A stretch of 64,000 nucleotides of DNA from Paenibacillus taichungensis. GTDB taxonomy: Bacteria > Bacillota > Bacilli > Paenibacillales > Paenibacillaceae. The notes below the pieces were generated by a model that worked only from the letters and a program-made list of their open reading frames with translations, was not told the DNA's origin and searched no databases. The position numbers and the translations under genes were made by a program. The stretch is taken from NCBI RefSeq assembly GCF_013359905.1, contig NZ_JABMCC010000100.1, positions 248,001 to 312,000 on the forward strand, read 5' to 3'. This document shows positions 25,266 to 35,550 of this stretch, in pieces (position 1 is the stretch's first letter; each line of letters opens with the position of its first letter).

Positions 25266-25329
25266 AAAATGGTTATTTTGTACGTGATTGCCTACGTGAA
25301 CATGCGAATTTTGGAGGGGAAAGTATACA

Positions 25330-26670
25330 ATGAAAGCAACTTGGGAAAAGATAGAGAAGAACCTTGGGGTTCTTGAGGTTGAAGTGGGTGCAGATCGTGT
25401 AACTGCAGCACTCGACAAAGCTTTTAATAAAGTAGTTAAACAAGCAAACGTACCTGGATTCCGTAAAGGTAAAGTTCCACGTTCGATCTTCGAAGCTCGT
25501 TTTGGTGTGGAAAGCTTGTATCAAGAAGCAATTGACATTTTGCTTCCTGAAGCTTACACAGAAGCAATCGACCAAACGGATATCTTCCCGGTTGATCGTC
25601 CTGACGTAGACGTCGAGCAATTCGCTAAAGGACAAGTATTCAAGTTCAAAGCGAAAGTAACCGTTAAACCTGAAGTTACACTGGGTGACTACAAAGGCGT
25701 TGAAGTTGCTGTAGCCAAACATGAAGTAACGGATGTAGAAGTGACTGAAGAGCTCGAGCGTCTTCAACAACGTCACGCAGAACTCGTTGTTATCGACGAA
25801 GGCGCTGCACAAAACGGCGACGTTGCTGTAATCGACTTTGACGGTTCCGTTGATGGTGTACCGTTCGAAGGCGGACAAGCTGAGCGTTATTCCCTGGAAC
25901 TTGGTTCCAACACATTCATCCCAGGATTTGAAGAGCAGGTTGTGGGTCTTTCCACAGGCGACTTCAAAGACGTTGAAGTAACTTTCCCAGAGAGCTACCA
26001 TGCAGCTGAACTGGCTGGCAAAAAAGCGGTATTCAAAGTGAAAGTACATGAAATCAAACGTAAACAACTTCCTGAACTGGATGACGAGTTTGCAAAAGAT
26101 GTTAGCGAATTCGATACGCTTGAAGAGTACAAAGCTGACCTGAAAACGCAATTGGAATCCCGCAAAGCAGATGAAGCCAAAGCAGCTCAAGAAAATGCTG
26201 TTGTAGAAAAAGTGGCTGAAAATGCTGAAGTGGATATTCCTTCTGCAATGATTGACAGCGAAGTACAAAACATGATGCGTGATTTCGACAACCGTCTGCG
26301 CAACCAAGGTATGAACCTGGAAATGTTCCTGAGCTTCTCTGGTCAAACACAAGCTGACCTGAGAGGACAAATGCAGGAAGATGCTTCCAAACGTGTTCGT
26401 AACAACCTGGTTCTTGAAGCAGTTGGTAAAGCGGAAAACATCGAAGTGTCTGACGAAGAAGTTAACCAAGAACTCGAAAAAATGGCTGAGTCTTACAAGC
26501 GTCCTGCTGAAGAGATTCGTGGCATTCTCGAGGGTAATGGTTCCCTGGACAGCCTTCGTGACGAAGTGAAACTGCGTAAAACGATCGATGTTCTCGTTGA
26601 GAACAGCAAAGTCGTTGAAGCTGTTGAAGCTCCAGCTGAAGAAGTTGCTGCAGAAGCTGACGAAAAATAA
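25330..26670 (+). CDS. tig: Trigger factor (ribosome-associated chaperone and prolyl isomerase)
   Basis: 446 residues. The N-terminal ribosome-binding domain holds the signature PGFRKGKVPRSIFEARFG; the central FKBP-type peptidyl-prolyl isomerase domain runs from ~NGDVAVIDFDGSVDG to FKVKVHEIK; the C-terminal helical chaperone domain follows. It binds L23 at the ribosome exit tunnel and shields nascent chains. Codon use is strongly biased, as in highly expressed genes, and creates a long spurious open frame on the other strand. It begins the chaperone/protease block tig-clpP-clpX-(ispG)-lonB-lonA. Confidence 0.97.
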   Translation: MKATWEKIEKNLGVLEVEVGADRVTAALDKAFNKVVKQANVPGFRKGKVPRSIFEARFGVESLYQEAIDILLPEAYTEAIDQTDIFPVDRPDVDVEQFAKGQVFKFKAKVTVKPEVTLGDYKGVEVAVAKHEVTDVEVTEELERLQQRHAELVVIDEGAAQNGDVAVIDFDGSVDGVPFEGGQAERYSLELGSNTFIPGFEEQVVGLSTGDFKDVEVTFPESYHAAELAGKKAVFKVKVHEIKRKQLPELDDEFAKDVSEFDTLEEYKADLKTQLESRKADEAKAAQENAVVEKVAENAEVDIPSAMIDSEVQNMMRDFDNRLRNQGMNLEMFLSFSGQTQADLRGQMQEDASKRVRNNLVLEAVGKAENIEVSDEEVNQELEKMAESYKRPAEEIRGILEGNGSLDSLRDEVKLRKTIDVLVENSKVVEAVEAPAEEVAAEADEK

Positions 26671-26705
26671 GACAAGCTGTTATGTAATGAACAGCTGAAT
26701 AAACG

Positions 26706-26739
26706 ATAAGGCACGTGAATCATTGCGTGCCTTATTTTT
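26706..26739 (+). terminator. Terminator after tig
   Basis: ATAAGGCACG pairs with CGTGCCTTAT around a 10-base loop, then TTTTT. The rest of the 377-base gap to clpP holds a TTGACA at 26938 with a poor -10 17 bases on (CATTGT), and TGACA-T-TGTCA inverted repeat at 26957-26967. No CtsR heptad repeat was seen. Confidence 0.85.
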
Positions 26740-27047
26740 AAATTATGGCATCCATTTTATAGAGGATTCAGTAATAATATGGATGGATTTCGTTGTGGCA
26801 TTGGTTATGCACATTCAACGTTCTATGGTTCTCCTGCAAATAAAAAAAAGGTGAAACGGCATAGGATTGCTCCGATTTGCACATACATAGAAAACATGGT
26901 TAAATATGATCAGGCAAAAAAGTAAACTCACTCTGTCTTGACACCACTTGTGAAAAATGACATTGTCACAGGAACGTGTTAGAATGAATTTGGGTTTGCT
27001 TTACAGGTAGCCTATGTCTAATTACATGTAGAAAAGAGGTTGGTCTC

Positions 27048-27638
27048 ATGAGTCTGGTGCCAATGGTTGTTGAACAAACCAATCGAGGCGAGCGGTCTTA
27101 CGATATATATTCGCGTTTGCTGAAGGATCGCATTATCTTTTTAACCAGTGCGATTGATGACGATGTAGCCAATCTTGTCATAGCGCAGCTTTTGTTTTTG
27201 GCAGCCGACGATCCTGAGAAGGATATCAGCTTGTACATTAATTCACCTGGTGGTTCTGTCACCGCAGGGATGGGTATATACGATACGATGCAATATATCA
27301 AGCCGGATGTATCGACCATTTGCGTAGGTATGGCAGCAAGCATGGGCTCGTTATTGCTGACAGCCGGTGCTCCTGGCAAACGATATGCGCTGACTAACAG
27401 CGAAGTGATGATTCATCAGCCGCTTGGCGGCGTTCAAGGACAGGCTGCGGATATCAAAATTCACGCAGAATGGATTATTAAAACACGTCAGAAACTGAAT
27501 CAAATATACGTCGATCGTACAGGTCAACCCCTTGAGAAAATCGAGCGGGACACAGACCGTGACTTTTTCATGAGTGCTGAAGAAGCCAAAACGTACGGCA
27601 TTATTGACCAGGTGCTCAGCAGACCGATCAATTCCTAA
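27048..27638 (+). CDS. clpP: ATP-dependent Clp protease proteolytic subunit
   Basis: 196 residues, the canonical ClpP length. The catalytic triad is present: Ser98 in GMAASMGS, His123 in MIHQPLGG, Asp172 in ERDTDRDFF. ClpP forms a two-ring 14-mer that degrades substrates fed by ClpX or ClpC. Here it lies directly before clpX (12-base gap), unlike Bacillus subtilis where the two are apart, so protease and unfoldase are co-produced. AGAGG lies upstream of the ATG. A CtsR-type operator was looked for in the 377-base upstream gap and not found. Confidence 0.97.
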   Translation: MSLVPMVVEQTNRGERSYDIYSRLLKDRIIFLTSAIDDDVANLVIAQLLFLAADDPEKDISLYINSPGGSVTAGMGIYDTMQYIKPDVSTICVGMAASMGSLLLTAGAPGKRYALTNSEVMIHQPLGGVQGQAADIKIHAEWIIKTRQKLNQIYVDRTGQPLEKIERDTDRDFFMSAEEAKTYGIIDQVLSRPINS

Positions 27639-27650
27639 AGGGGTGGTTTC

Positions 27651-28904
27651 ATGTTTAAATTTAACGATGAGAAAGGGCAATTGAAATGCTCTTTTTGCGG
27701 TAAATCTCAGGAACAGGTGCGCAAGCTGGTCGCTGGACCGGGCGTTTACATTTGTGATGAATGTATCGAACTGTGCACTGAAATCGTAGAGGAAGAGCTC
27801 GGTCATGACGAAGAACTGGACCTCAAAGATATTCCAAAACCGAAAGAAATCCGCGACATTCTTGACCAGTACGTCATTGGACAGGATCAGGCGAAGAAGT
27901 CTTTGTCTGTAGCGGTTTACAATCACTATAAACGGATCAACACACAAAGCAAGATTGAGGACGTTGAATTGCAAAAAAGTAACATTTTGCTGTTAGGACC
28001 TACGGGTTCTGGTAAAACGTTGCTTGCGCAAACGATGGCCAAAATCCTTAATGTTCCTTTTGCTATTGCTGATGCAACTTCATTGACTGAAGCAGGTTAT
28101 GTCGGCGAAGATGTAGAGAACATTCTGCTCAAGCTGATTCAAGCTGCTGATTATGATGTGGAAAAAGCAGAGCGCGGCATTATTTATATCGATGAAATTG
28201 ATAAAGTAGCGCGTAAATCCGAGAACCCATCCATTACACGTGATGTATCGGGTGAAGGTGTTCAACAAGCGCTCCTGAAAATCCTGGAAGGAACTGTAGC
28301 TTCTGTACCGCCACAAGGTGGTCGTAAGCATCCACATCAGGAATTCATCCAGATTGATACCACCAACATCTTGTTTATTTGTGGCGGTGCCTTTGATGGT
28401 CTCGAGCAAATGATCAAACGCCGGATCGGTAAAAAAGTCATCGGCTTTAACACCGTTGCGGAACAAAAAGATCTTAAACCAGGTGAATATCTGGGTATGG
28501 TATTGCCGGAAGACTTGCTGAAATTCGGTCTGATTCCGGAGTTTGTAGGCCGTTTGCCAGTTATCTCCACTTTGGAGCCTCTGGACGAAGATACATTGGT
28601 ACGGATTCTGTCCGAGCCAAAAAATGCGCTTACGAAACAATACCAAAAATTGCTTGAACTGGATAATGTAAATCTGGTGTTTGAACCAGGAGCATTACTG
28701 GCGATTGCGAAGGAAGCCATTAAACGTAACACGGGTGCACGTGGTCTGCGCGCAATCATCGAGGGCATTATGCTTGAGATTATGTACGAAGTACCTTCCC
28801 GTGATGATGTTACGAACTGTGTCATTACCGAAGAAGTCGTTGAGAAGAGAGTCGTGCCTGAACTAAGCCAATCCAAGGACGACAAGCAGGAAGAAAGTGC
28901 CTAA
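27651..28904 (+). CDS. clpX: ATP-dependent Clp protease ATP-binding subunit ClpX
   Basis: 417 residues. An N-terminal C4 zinc domain (CSFCGKS ... [10 protein letters not shown]) recognises substrates and adaptors. The AAA+ module has Walker A GPTGSGKT, Walker B IIYIDEID and sensor/arginine-finger segments (EFVGRLPV), with the small C-terminal domain after ([15 protein letters not shown]). It unfolds tagged proteins and threads them into ClpP, encoded just upstream. AAAGGGG precedes the ATG. Next comes ispG after 123 bases containing a hairpin rather than a classical terminator. Confidence 0.97.
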   Translation: MFKFNDEKGQLKCSFCGKSQEQVRKLVAGPGVYICDECIELCTEIVEEELGHDEELDLKDIPKPKEIRDILDQYVIGQDQAKKSLSVAVYNHYKRINTQSKIEDVELQKSNILLLGPTGSGKTLLAQTMAKILNVPFAIADATSLTEAGYVGEDVENILLKLIQAADYDVEKAERGIIYIDEIDKVARKSENPSITRDVSGEGVQQALLKILEGTVASVPPQGGRKHPHQEFIQIDTTNILFICGGAFDGLEQMIKRRIGKKVIGFNTVAEQKDLKPGEYLGMVLPEDLLKFGLIPEFVGRLPVISTLEPLDEDTLVRILSEPKNALTKQYQKLLELDNVNLVFEPGALLAIAKEAIKRNTGARGLRAIIEGIMLEIMYEVPSRDDVTNCVITEEVVEKRVVPELSQSKDDKQEESA

Positions 28905-28952
28905 CTAAAGGTTAATATTCCGTTTCAACACTGAAATATAGACTTGTCAGTT

Positions 28953-28998
28953 CTCCACTCCTGGCAGAAGGCGAATTCATGTCTCTGTCAGGGTGGAG
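28953..28998 (+). promoter_or_regulatory. Stable hairpin in the ispG leader
   Basis: CTCCACTCCTG and GCAG pair with CTGT and CAGGGTGGAG (one bulge), enclosing ~17 bases. No T run follows, so it is not a rho-independent terminator; it ends 13 bases before the GGGGAGAG ribosome binding site of ispG. Confidence 0.45.
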
Positions 28999-29027
28999 CT
29001 TTGACGTTGTGGGGAGAGAAATCACTC

Positions 29028-30125
29028 ATGTTTTTAAGACAAGATACACGACCCGTAAAAGTGGGTAACTTAACGATTGGTGGCAGCAACGAAGTCATCA
29101 TCCAGAGCATGTGTACAACGAAAACGGCAGACGTTGAGGCGACCGTGGCAGAGATTTTGCGTTTGGAAGAAGCAGGATGCCAAGTGGTGCGTGTAACAGT
29201 GAACAATGAGGAAGCTGCAGCAGCCATCAAGGAAATCAAAAAACGGATTAATATTCCGCTCGTAGCGGACATCCATTTTAATTATAAACTGGCGCTCCTT
29301 GCGATTGAGAACGGCATCGATAAAGTACGGATTAATCCCGGCAATATCGGTAAACGTGCAAAAGTAGAGGAAGTCGTCAAAGCTTGTAAAGAGAAGGGTA
29401 TTCCGATTCGAATCGGGGTAAACGCAGGATCTCTGGAAAACCATTTGCTTGAGAAATATGGTTACCCAACAGCTGATGCTATGGTAGAAAGTGCACTTTA
29501 TCACATTGGTATTTTGGAAGAATTGGATTTCCATGATATCATCGTGTCTCTCAAAGCATCGGATGTGCCGATGGCGATTGAGGCGTATACCAAAGCAGCT
29601 CAAATCATTCCGTATCCGTTGCATCTGGGGATTACCGAGGCGGGTACATTGTTCTCGGGTACAATTAAAAGTTCTGCCGGTATGGGTGCTTTGTTATCGA
29701 TGGGTATTGGTTCGACGATGCGGATATCGCTTAGTGCAGACCCGGTTGAGGAAATCAAGGTCGCTCGTGACCTGCTCAAAACCTTTGGTCTAATTTCCAA
29801 TGCAGCTACGCTGATTTCCTGTCCTACCTGTGGGCGTTTGGATATCGATCTGTTCTCCATTGCGAATGAAGTGGAAGAGTATATCTCCAAACTCAAGGTG
29901 CCGATCAAAGTATCGGTGTTGGGTTGTGCCGTTAACGGTCCGGGTGAAGCCAAGGAAGCGGATATCGGTATTGCCGGTGCACGTGGAGAAGGCTTGTTGT
30001 TCCGTCATGGTAAAATGATCCGTAAAGTTCCGGAAGAAATCATGGTTGAGGAATTGAAAAAAGAGATCGACAAAATCGTGGAGTCCTATGAAACGACAGG
30101 CGTTATTCCTGGTCGCTCGCACTGA
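29028..30125 (+). CDS. ispG: 4-hydroxy-3-methylbut-2-enyl diphosphate synthase (IspG/GcpE)
   Basis: 365 residues from the ATG at 29028, which has GGGGAGAG upstream; the frame extends to 28944 but without a site. IspG is a [4Fe-4S] enzyme of the MEP isoprenoid pathway that reductively opens MEcPP to HMBPP. Conserved parts are [32 protein letters not shown] and the cluster cysteines in [14 protein letters not shown] and [13 protein letters not shown]. It is inserted between clpX and lonB and breaks the protease block; an independent hairpin before and a terminator after suggest it can be expressed separately. Confidence 0.95.
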   Translation: MFLRQDTRPVKVGNLTIGGSNEVIIQSMCTTKTADVEATVAEILRLEEAGCQVVRVTVNNEEAAAAIKEIKKRINIPLVADIHFNYKLALLAIENGIDKVRINPGNIGKRAKVEEVVKACKEKGIPIRIGVNAGSLENHLLEKYGYPTADAMVESALYHIGILEELDFHDIIVSLKASDVPMAIEAYTKAAQIIPYPLHLGITEAGTLFSGTIKSSAGMGALLSMGIGSTMRISLSADPVEEIKVARDLLKTFGLISNAATLISCPTCGRLDIDLFSIANEVEEYISKLKVPIKVSVLGCAVNGPGEAKEADIGIAGARGEGLLFRHGKMIRKVPEEIMVEELKKEIDKIVESYETTGVIPGRSH

Positions 30126-30146
30126 TTGATTTATATATCGTTATGT

Positions 30147-30178
30147 AACAGTCCGTCATCATTGACGGGCTGTTTTTT
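30147..30178 (+). terminator. Terminator after ispG
   Basis: ACAGTCCGTCA-TCAT-TGACGGGCTGT (one G-U) followed by TTTTTT. Confidence 0.85.
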
Positions 30179-30294
30179 GTTCTCAAACATACAATTTCCT
30201 GATCACCCGTTTACGTCTCGGTGAAAAGGCTATACTACCAAGTATTAGCATGATCTCATATGAGAATAGGGATAGAACAGGAGGATGTTGAGAC

Positions 30295-32049
30295 ATGGAA
30301 TTTGGTATGGTCATAATGATGATTCAGTTATTTTTTGGTGTGGTGATCGGTTTGTATTTCTGGAATTTGCTTCGTGGTCAGAAAACGAATCGCGGTGCGG
30401 TTGAACGTGAATCACGCAAGGAACTGGAGAAGCTGCGGAAGTTGCGCTCCATTTCACTCACCAAGCCCCTGTCAGAGAAGACACGTCCGGCAACCATTAA
30501 TGACATTGTAGGGCAAAAAGACGGACTTCGCGCCCTTAAAGCCGCACTATGCAGTGCTAATCCTCAGCATGTCATTATATATGGACCTCCAGGAGTAGGT
30601 AAAACAGCTGCGGCAAGGGTGGTTTTGGAAGAAGCCAAAAAGAATCCGTCATCTCCCTTCAAGGCCGATGCCAAATTCACGGAACTCGACGCCACGACGG
30701 CGCGTTTTGATGAACGTGGTATTGCTGACCCATTGATTGGTTCAGTGCATGATCCGATCTATCAGGGAGCAGGAGCGATGGGCGTAGCTGGTATTCCTCA
30801 GCCGAAACCCGGTGCCGTTACGAAAGCGCATGGAGGGATGCTTTTTATTGATGAGATTGGTGAATTGCATTCCATCCAGATGAATAAACTGCTGAAAGTG
30901 TTGGAGGACCGCAAGGTCTTTTTGGAAAGTGCGTACTATAACTCAGAAGACACGCATACTCCTGCTTATATCCACGATATTTTTCAAAATGGTCTGCCAG
31001 CCGATTTTCGTCTGGTCGGAGCGACGACCCGTTCGCCCCATGAACTGCCTCCAGCCTTGCGCTCGCGGTGCATGGAGGTCTATTTCCGTCCATTGCTGCC
31101 CGAAGAGATTGGGCAAATCGCGGAAGATGCCGTTCAGAAAATCGGATTCAGTCCGTGTCCAGAAGCAGTGGATGTGGTTAAGCGCTATGCAACCAATGGT
31201 CGTGAAGCGGTGAATATCATTCAGCTCGCTGCTGGGCTGGCTTTGACTGAAAAACGTGAAACGTTGCAGGCTTCGGATGTGGAATGGGTTGCTGGCAGCA
31301 GCCAGATTCAGCCCAGACCAGATCGCAAGGTGCCTTTGCGGCCGCAGATCGGTTTTGTGAATGGCTTGGCCGTATATGGACCGAATATGGGCACCATTCT
31401 GGAGATCGAAGTATCCGCTGTTCCGGCTCTTCGAGATCAGGGACGAATTAACATCACGGGAGTTGTGGATGAAGAAGAGATTGGAGGCGGTTCGCGCACA
31501 CTCCGGCGAAAAAGCATGGCTAAAGGCTCGGTTGAAAATGTGTTAACCGTATTAAAGGCCATGGGTATTCGTCCTAACGATTATGATTTACACGTCAACT
31601 TTCCAGGTGGAACGCCAATTGATGGCCCATCTGCCGGGATTGCTATGGCGACAGCCATTACATCAGCCATCCAGGGGCGTCCGATTGACCATGAGACAGC
31701 GATGACTGGCGAGATCAGTATTCATGGCCGGGTAAAACCGATCGGCGGTGTACTCGCCAAAGTGGAGGCTGCATTCCAGGCGGGTGCGAAGACGGTCATT
31801 ATTCCGGCAGAGAACTGGCAGTCCATCTTTGAAAATCTGGATGGCTTACGTGTTATCCCGGTCGATACTGTTGAAGACGTATTCCGAGAAGTATTTGACT
31901 GGGTGCCCAATGAGGAGCAAGCCAAACAAATCAACCTTGCGGAGGAGACATCGACACCGGCACCGGAGATTTTCCCACCGGCATCCGCATCCTATTTGCG
32001 TGCTGACTTGCCCCGTCCAGGACAGGTTACAGATTCGGGAAGCTGCTAA
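30295..32049 (+). CDS. lonB: ATP-dependent protease LonB
   Basis: 584 residues, slightly longer than Bacillus LonB. A single N-terminal membrane segment (MIQLFFGVVIGLYFWNLL) replaces the Lon substrate-binding domain, followed by an AAA+ domain (Walker [11 protein letters not shown], Walker B LFIDEIGEL) and a C-terminal Lon-type Ser-Lys protease domain (DGPSAGIAMATA with the catalytic Ser; GGVLAKVEAAFQAGA with the Lys). In Bacillus this protein is made in the forespore. AGGAGG lies upstream of the ATG. A perfect TCTCATATGAGA palindrome lies at 30254-30265, but I recognise no sigma-F promoter with confidence. Confidence 0.95.
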   Translation: MEFGMVIMMIQLFFGVVIGLYFWNLLRGQKTNRGAVERESRKELEKLRKLRSISLTKPLSEKTRPATINDIVGQKDGLRALKAALCSANPQHVIIYGPPGVGKTAAARVVLEEAKKNPSSPFKADAKFTELDATTARFDERGIADPLIGSVHDPIYQGAGAMGVAGIPQPKPGAVTKAHGGMLFIDEIGELHSIQMNKLLKVLEDRKVFLESAYYNSEDTHTPAYIHDIFQNGLPADFRLVGATTRSPHELPPALRSRCMEVYFRPLLPEEIGQIAEDAVQKIGFSPCPEAVDVVKRYATNGREAVNIIQLAAGLALTEKRETLQASDVEWVAGSSQIQPRPDRKVPLRPQIGFVNGLAVYGPNMGTILEIEVSAVPALRDQGRINITGVVDEEEIGGGSRTLRRKSMAKGSVENVLTVLKAMGIRPNDYDLHVNFPGGTPIDGPSAGIAMATAITSAIQGRPIDHETAMTGEISIHGRVKPIGGVLAKVEAAFQAGAKTVIIPAENWQSIFENLDGLRVIPVDTVEDVFREVFDWVPNEEQAKQINLAEETSTPAPEIFPPASASYLRADLPRPGQVTDSGSC

Positions 32050-32073
32050 GCGCTTCCCTTCATTGGTTTTTTA
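32037..32073 (+). terminator. Weak terminator-like hairpin overlapping the lonB stop
   Basis: GGGAAGC at 32037-32043 pairs with GCTTCCC at 32052-32058; a T run starts nine bases after the stem, so termination would be inefficient and lonA could be partly read from lonB transcripts. Confidence 0.35.
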
Positions 32074-32135
32074 TGTGAACATTTGATAGAATAATGAATG
32101 ACTACAACCTGAGAGCCATTGGAGGTGCGAAAGCG

Positions 32136-34475
32136 ATGGGACCGAGCAAAGCGAAAGGTCGTCGTTTTCCTTTACTGCCTTTAAGAGGACTTCTCGTCTA
32201 CCCGAGTATGGTACTGCATCTCGATGTGGGCCGGGAGAAATCGGTCAAGGCTTTAGAAAAAGCGATGGTAGAAGAACATTTGATTCTCCTATGTTCCCAA
32301 GCCGAGGTAAATATTGAAGAACCAACACAAGAGGACATTTTCAGAATCGGAACCGTTGCCAAGGTCAGACAGATGCTGAAACTTCCAAACGGGACGATTC
32401 GTGTACTTGTGGAAGGCTTGGAACGGGCTGAAATCATTGAATATACGGACAACGAGGAATACTATGAGGTTCTGGCTCAAGAGCTTCCTGAAGAGGAGAA
32501 CAGTCATCCGGAAACGGATGCGCTGATGCGTACAGTTCTGAACCAGTTCGAAAATTATATTAATCTGTCCAAAAAAGTTACACCTGAGACACTTGCGGCT
32601 GTGTCCGATATTGAAGAACCAGGGCGCTTGGCCGATGTTATCACCAGTCACCTGTCTTTGAAGATCAAGGACAAACAGGAGATTTTGGAGACCATCGACG
32701 TTCGTGAACGGCTGGAGAAGCTGCTGGACATCCTGAACAATGAGCGGGAAGTGCTGGAGCTTGAACGTAAGATCAGTCAGCGCGTGAAGAAACAGATGGA
32801 GAAAACCCAGAAAGAATATTATCTGCGTGAGCAGATGAAGGCGATTCAAAAAGAGCTGGGTGAGAAAGAAGGCCGTGCCGGGGAAGTTGAGGAACTCCGA
32901 AATCAAATGGAGGCTCTTGACTTGCCGGACAAGGTGAAGGAAAAGGTTGAGAAAGAAATTGATCGTCTGGAGAAAATGCCATCAAGTTCTGCCGAAGGTG
33001 GCGTTATCCGCAACTATGTGGATTGGCTGCTCGGACTGCCTTGGACGCAGATGACAGCCGACGATCTGGATATTCAAAAGGCTGAAGATGTGCTAAATGC
33101 AGATCACTACGGTTTGGAAAAACCGAAAGAACGTGTACTTGAATATCTGGCTGTTCAGAAGCTGGTGAAAAAGCTAAAAGGACCGATCCTCTGTCTGGTT
33201 GGACCTCCAGGGGTCGGGAAAACGTCACTTGCCCGCTCTATCGCCAGATCCCTTGGACGCGAATTCGTCAGAATATCGCTGGGGGGCGTGCGAGATGAAG
33301 CAGAAATTCGCGGTCATCGTCGCACCTATGTGGGTGCAATGCCAGGACGTATCATTCAGGGCATGAAGACGGCGGGTTCACTCAATCCGGTGTTCCTGCT
33401 GGATGAGATCGATAAAATGGCTTCGGACTTCCGCGGAGACCCTTCCGCAGCGTTGCTCGAAGTTCTTGATCCCGAACAGAACAACACGTTCAGTGATCAC
33501 TTTGTAGAGTTGCCGTTTGACTTATCTAACGTTATGTTTATTACAACTGCCAACACAGTGCATAACATTCCGCGTCCGCTTCTGGACCGGATGGAGATGC
33601 TCAATATTCCGGGATATACCGAACTGGAGAAGCTGCAAATCGCCAAAAACTATTTGCTGCCGAAACAGAAACAGGACCATGGCCTGGAAGAAGATCAGCT
33701 GAATATCGGGGATGACAGCTTGCTGCGTGTCATTCGTGAATATACACGAGAGTCCGGCGTACGGAATCTGGAACAGCAGATGGCTTCGTTGTGTCGGAAA
33801 GCGGCCAAAAACATCGTGTCTGGTGTAGAAGGTCAGATTAACATTACACCAGATGAAGTGAAGGATTACCTTGGTCCGGGTAAATTCCGCTATGGTATGG
33901 CCGAACTGGAAGATCAGATTGGTACGGTGACGGGACTAGCGTGGACTGAAGTGGGTGGAGATACCCTCGTGATCGAGGTTACCGTTGTACCTGGTACAGG
34001 CAAGCTGACGTTGACGGGTAAACTGGGCGATGTCATGAAGGAATCGGCTCAGGCGGCATTCAGCTACACCCGATCCAAAGCTGCACAGCTTGGCATTCCG
34101 TCCGACTTCCACGAGAAGAACGATATCCATATCCACGTTCCGGAAGGAGCCATTCCGAAGGATGGACCATCTGCCGGAATTACGATGGCGACTGCGTTGA
34201 TCTCTGCTCTAACAAACAAACATGTCTCCAAGGACATTGCCATGACTGGCGAAATAACGCTTCGTGGTCGTGTGTTGCCGATCGGCGGACTTAAGGAAAA
34301 ATCACTGGCGGCTCACCGTGCCGGTTACAAAAAAATATTATTGCCCAAGGATAACGAACGGGACCTGCGGGATATTCCAGACAGCATCAAAGAAGATGTG
34401 GAATTTGTTCCTGTAGCTCATATGGATCAGGTGCTGCAACATGCGCTTGTGGAACAGGCAGGAATTCACCTGTAG
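32136..34475 (+). CDS. lonA: ATP-dependent endopeptidase La (LonA)
   Basis: 779 residues from the ATG at 32136, which has GGAGGTG eight bases upstream; an earlier in-frame ATG (32094) has none. Order: N-terminal substrate domain ([15 protein letters not shown]), coiled coil, AAA+ domain ([23 protein letters not shown]), and protease domain with the Ser in [12 protein letters not shown] and Lys in [14 protein letters not shown]. It degrades misfolded and regulatory proteins in the cytosol. The tandem lonB-lonA-ysxC order is the same as in Bacillus. Confidence 0.97.
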   Translation: MGPSKAKGRRFPLLPLRGLLVYPSMVLHLDVGREKSVKALEKAMVEEHLILLCSQAEVNIEEPTQEDIFRIGTVAKVRQMLKLPNGTIRVLVEGLERAEIIEYTDNEEYYEVLAQELPEEENSHPETDALMRTVLNQFENYINLSKKVTPETLAAVSDIEEPGRLADVITSHLSLKIKDKQEILETIDVRERLEKLLDILNNEREVLELERKISQRVKKQMEKTQKEYYLREQMKAIQKELGEKEGRAGEVEELRNQMEALDLPDKVKEKVEKEIDRLEKMPSSSAEGGVIRNYVDWLLGLPWTQMTADDLDIQKAEDVLNADHYGLEKPKERVLEYLAVQKLVKKLKGPILCLVGPPGVGKTSLARSIARSLGREFVRISLGGVRDEAEIRGHRRTYVGAMPGRIIQGMKTAGSLNPVFLLDEIDKMASDFRGDPSAALLEVLDPEQNNTFSDHFVELPFDLSNVMFITTANTVHNIPRPLLDRMEMLNIPGYTELEKLQIAKNYLLPKQKQDHGLEEDQLNIGDDSLLRVIREYTRESGVRNLEQQMASLCRKAAKNIVSGVEGQINITPDEVKDYLGPGKFRYGMAELEDQIGTVTGLAWTEVGGDTLVIEVTVVPGTGKLTLTGKLGDVMKESAQAAFSYTRSKAAQLGIPSDFHEKNDIHIHVPEGAIPKDGPSAGITMATALISALTNKHVSKDIAMTGEITLRGRVLPIGGLKEKSLAAHRAGYKKILLPKDNERDLRDIPDSIKEDVEFVPVAHMDQVLQHALVEQAGIHL

Positions 34476-34504
34476 TCCGTTAAACGAGGGATCGTATGAA
34501 GAGT

Positions 34505-34549
34505 AAACCGTTCTGCGGAAGCTTTGGCGTCCGCTGGAACGGTTTTTTT
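34505..34549 (+). terminator. Terminator between lonA and ysxC
   Basis: AACCGTTCTGCGG pairs with CCGCTGGAACGGTT (one mismatch and one G-U) around a 12-base loop, then TTTTTTT. ysxC would need its own promoter or read-through. Confidence 0.8.
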
Positions 34550-34631
34550 GGTATGATAGAACAATCCATGGCATAATACCAACAGCAGCTCTAAGTAAGA
34601 GCACAGGAGTTAAAGAGAGGACAGATACATT

Positions 34632-35285
34632 ATGAAAGTAAATCAATCCGAATTTATTATCAGTGCCGTTCGGCCTGAACAATACCCCGAGGACGGCCTG
34701 CCCGAGATTGCCTTGGCGGGGCGGTCCAATGTAGGGAAATCATCTTTGATCAACCGTTTGATTAATCGCAAAAACTTGGCGCGGACAAGTTCTACCCCTG
34801 GTAAGACACAGCAACTGAACTATTATAAGATCAATCAGGATCTCTACTTCGTCGATTTCCCGGGATATGGCTACGCTAAAGTTTCCAAAGAGCAACGCTT
34901 TGCCTGGGGCAAAATGATGGAGAAGTACTTGTTGGGACGCGAGGAATTGAAACTGGTCATGCAGATGGTGGATATGAGACATGAGCCGTCCAAGGATGAC
35001 AAGATGATGAATGAGTGGCTCCGCCATCATGGCTTGCCTCTGGTAGTGGTTGCGACGAAGATGGACAAGATTCCAAAAACGCGTAGAGCCAAACATATTA
35101 AAGTCATCAAAGAAGCTTTGGATCTTCGTCCTGGCGATCTGTTTGTACCGTTTTCATCGGAAGAAGGTTTAGGTAAAGAAGAGTTATGGGAGATCATCAC
35201 TCGCTTTGCCGGAATCGGTCAAGAAACAGTGGAAGAAGAGTCACAGGCTGAGAAAAATCACGAAGACAACGAAATTAACGGATAA
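34632..35285 (+). CDS. ysxC: Ribosome biogenesis GTP-binding protein YsxC/EngB
   Basis: 217 residues of the TrmE-Era-EngA-YihA GTPase family. G motifs: [14 protein letters not shown] (P loop), TPGKTQ (G2/switch), DFPGYGYAK (G3) and TKMDKI (NKxD type). It acts in late assembly of the 50S subunit and is essential in Bacillus. The last ~20 residues are very acidic ([17 protein letters not shown]), an extension beyond the usual ~195-residue length. AGAGAGG lies upstream of the ATG. Confidence 0.95.
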   Translation: MKVNQSEFIISAVRPEQYPEDGLPEIALAGRSNVGKSSLINRLINRKNLARTSSTPGKTQQLNYYKINQDLYFVDFPGYGYAKVSKEQRFAWGKMMEKYLLGREELKLVMQMVDMRHEPSKDDKMMNEWLRHHGLPLVVVATKMDKIPKTRRAKHIKVIKEALDLRPGDLFVPFSSEEGLGKEELWEIITRFAGIGQETVEEESQAEKNHEDNEING

Positions 35286-35332
35286 CCGGGGATTACGCCA
35301 TTTGATGTAGGAAAGCGAGCAACTGGGGTGGA

Positions 35333-35377
35333 TCTTTGATTCGATCAAGGATTAATCCATATTTTATGGATTTTCGT
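35333..35377 (+). terminator. Two adjacent hairpins downstream of ysxC
   Basis: ATCTTTGAT-TCG-ATCAAGGAT (35333-35353) is followed by AATCCATA-TTT-TATGGATT (35355-35373) and TTTC. Together they probably end the ysxC transcript, although the T runs are short. The remaining ~170 bases before the next gene contain a TATAAT at ~35425 without a convincing -35. Confidence 0.45.
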
Positions 35378-35550
35378 GAACATTCATTGTTTTATTTTGG
35401 GGCGAAATAGCTATACGGTAGTGTATAATGAGTATAGGTGCATTTGTGCCAACAGTACCAAAGTAGCGGCCTTGCCGACCTGAAGAATTTTGAGATCACT
35501 GCCACAAGTGCAGGAAGACAAAACAATCGGGAAAGAATTGAGGAGATTTT

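Noticed and set aside
25273-26469. Open frame of ~398 codons on the minus strand inside tig
   Set aside because: It is a shadow of the strongly biased codon use of tig: Phe/Cys/His-rich composition, no ribosome binding site, and full overlap with a certain gene.
26938-26967. Sigma-A promoter with operator before clpP
   Set aside because: TTGACA is perfect but the -10 (CATTGT) is poor and the TGACA-T-TGTCA repeat may be chance; not strong enough for a separate feature.
30254-30265. TCTCATATGAGA palindrome before lonB as an operator
   Set aside because: Perfect but short and AT-centred; no promoter elements align with it and such palindromes are frequent by chance.
35420-35432. TATAAT-based promoter before the unknown gene at 35551
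   Set aside because: The hexamer is perfect but no -35 or extended -10 could be found at the right distance.
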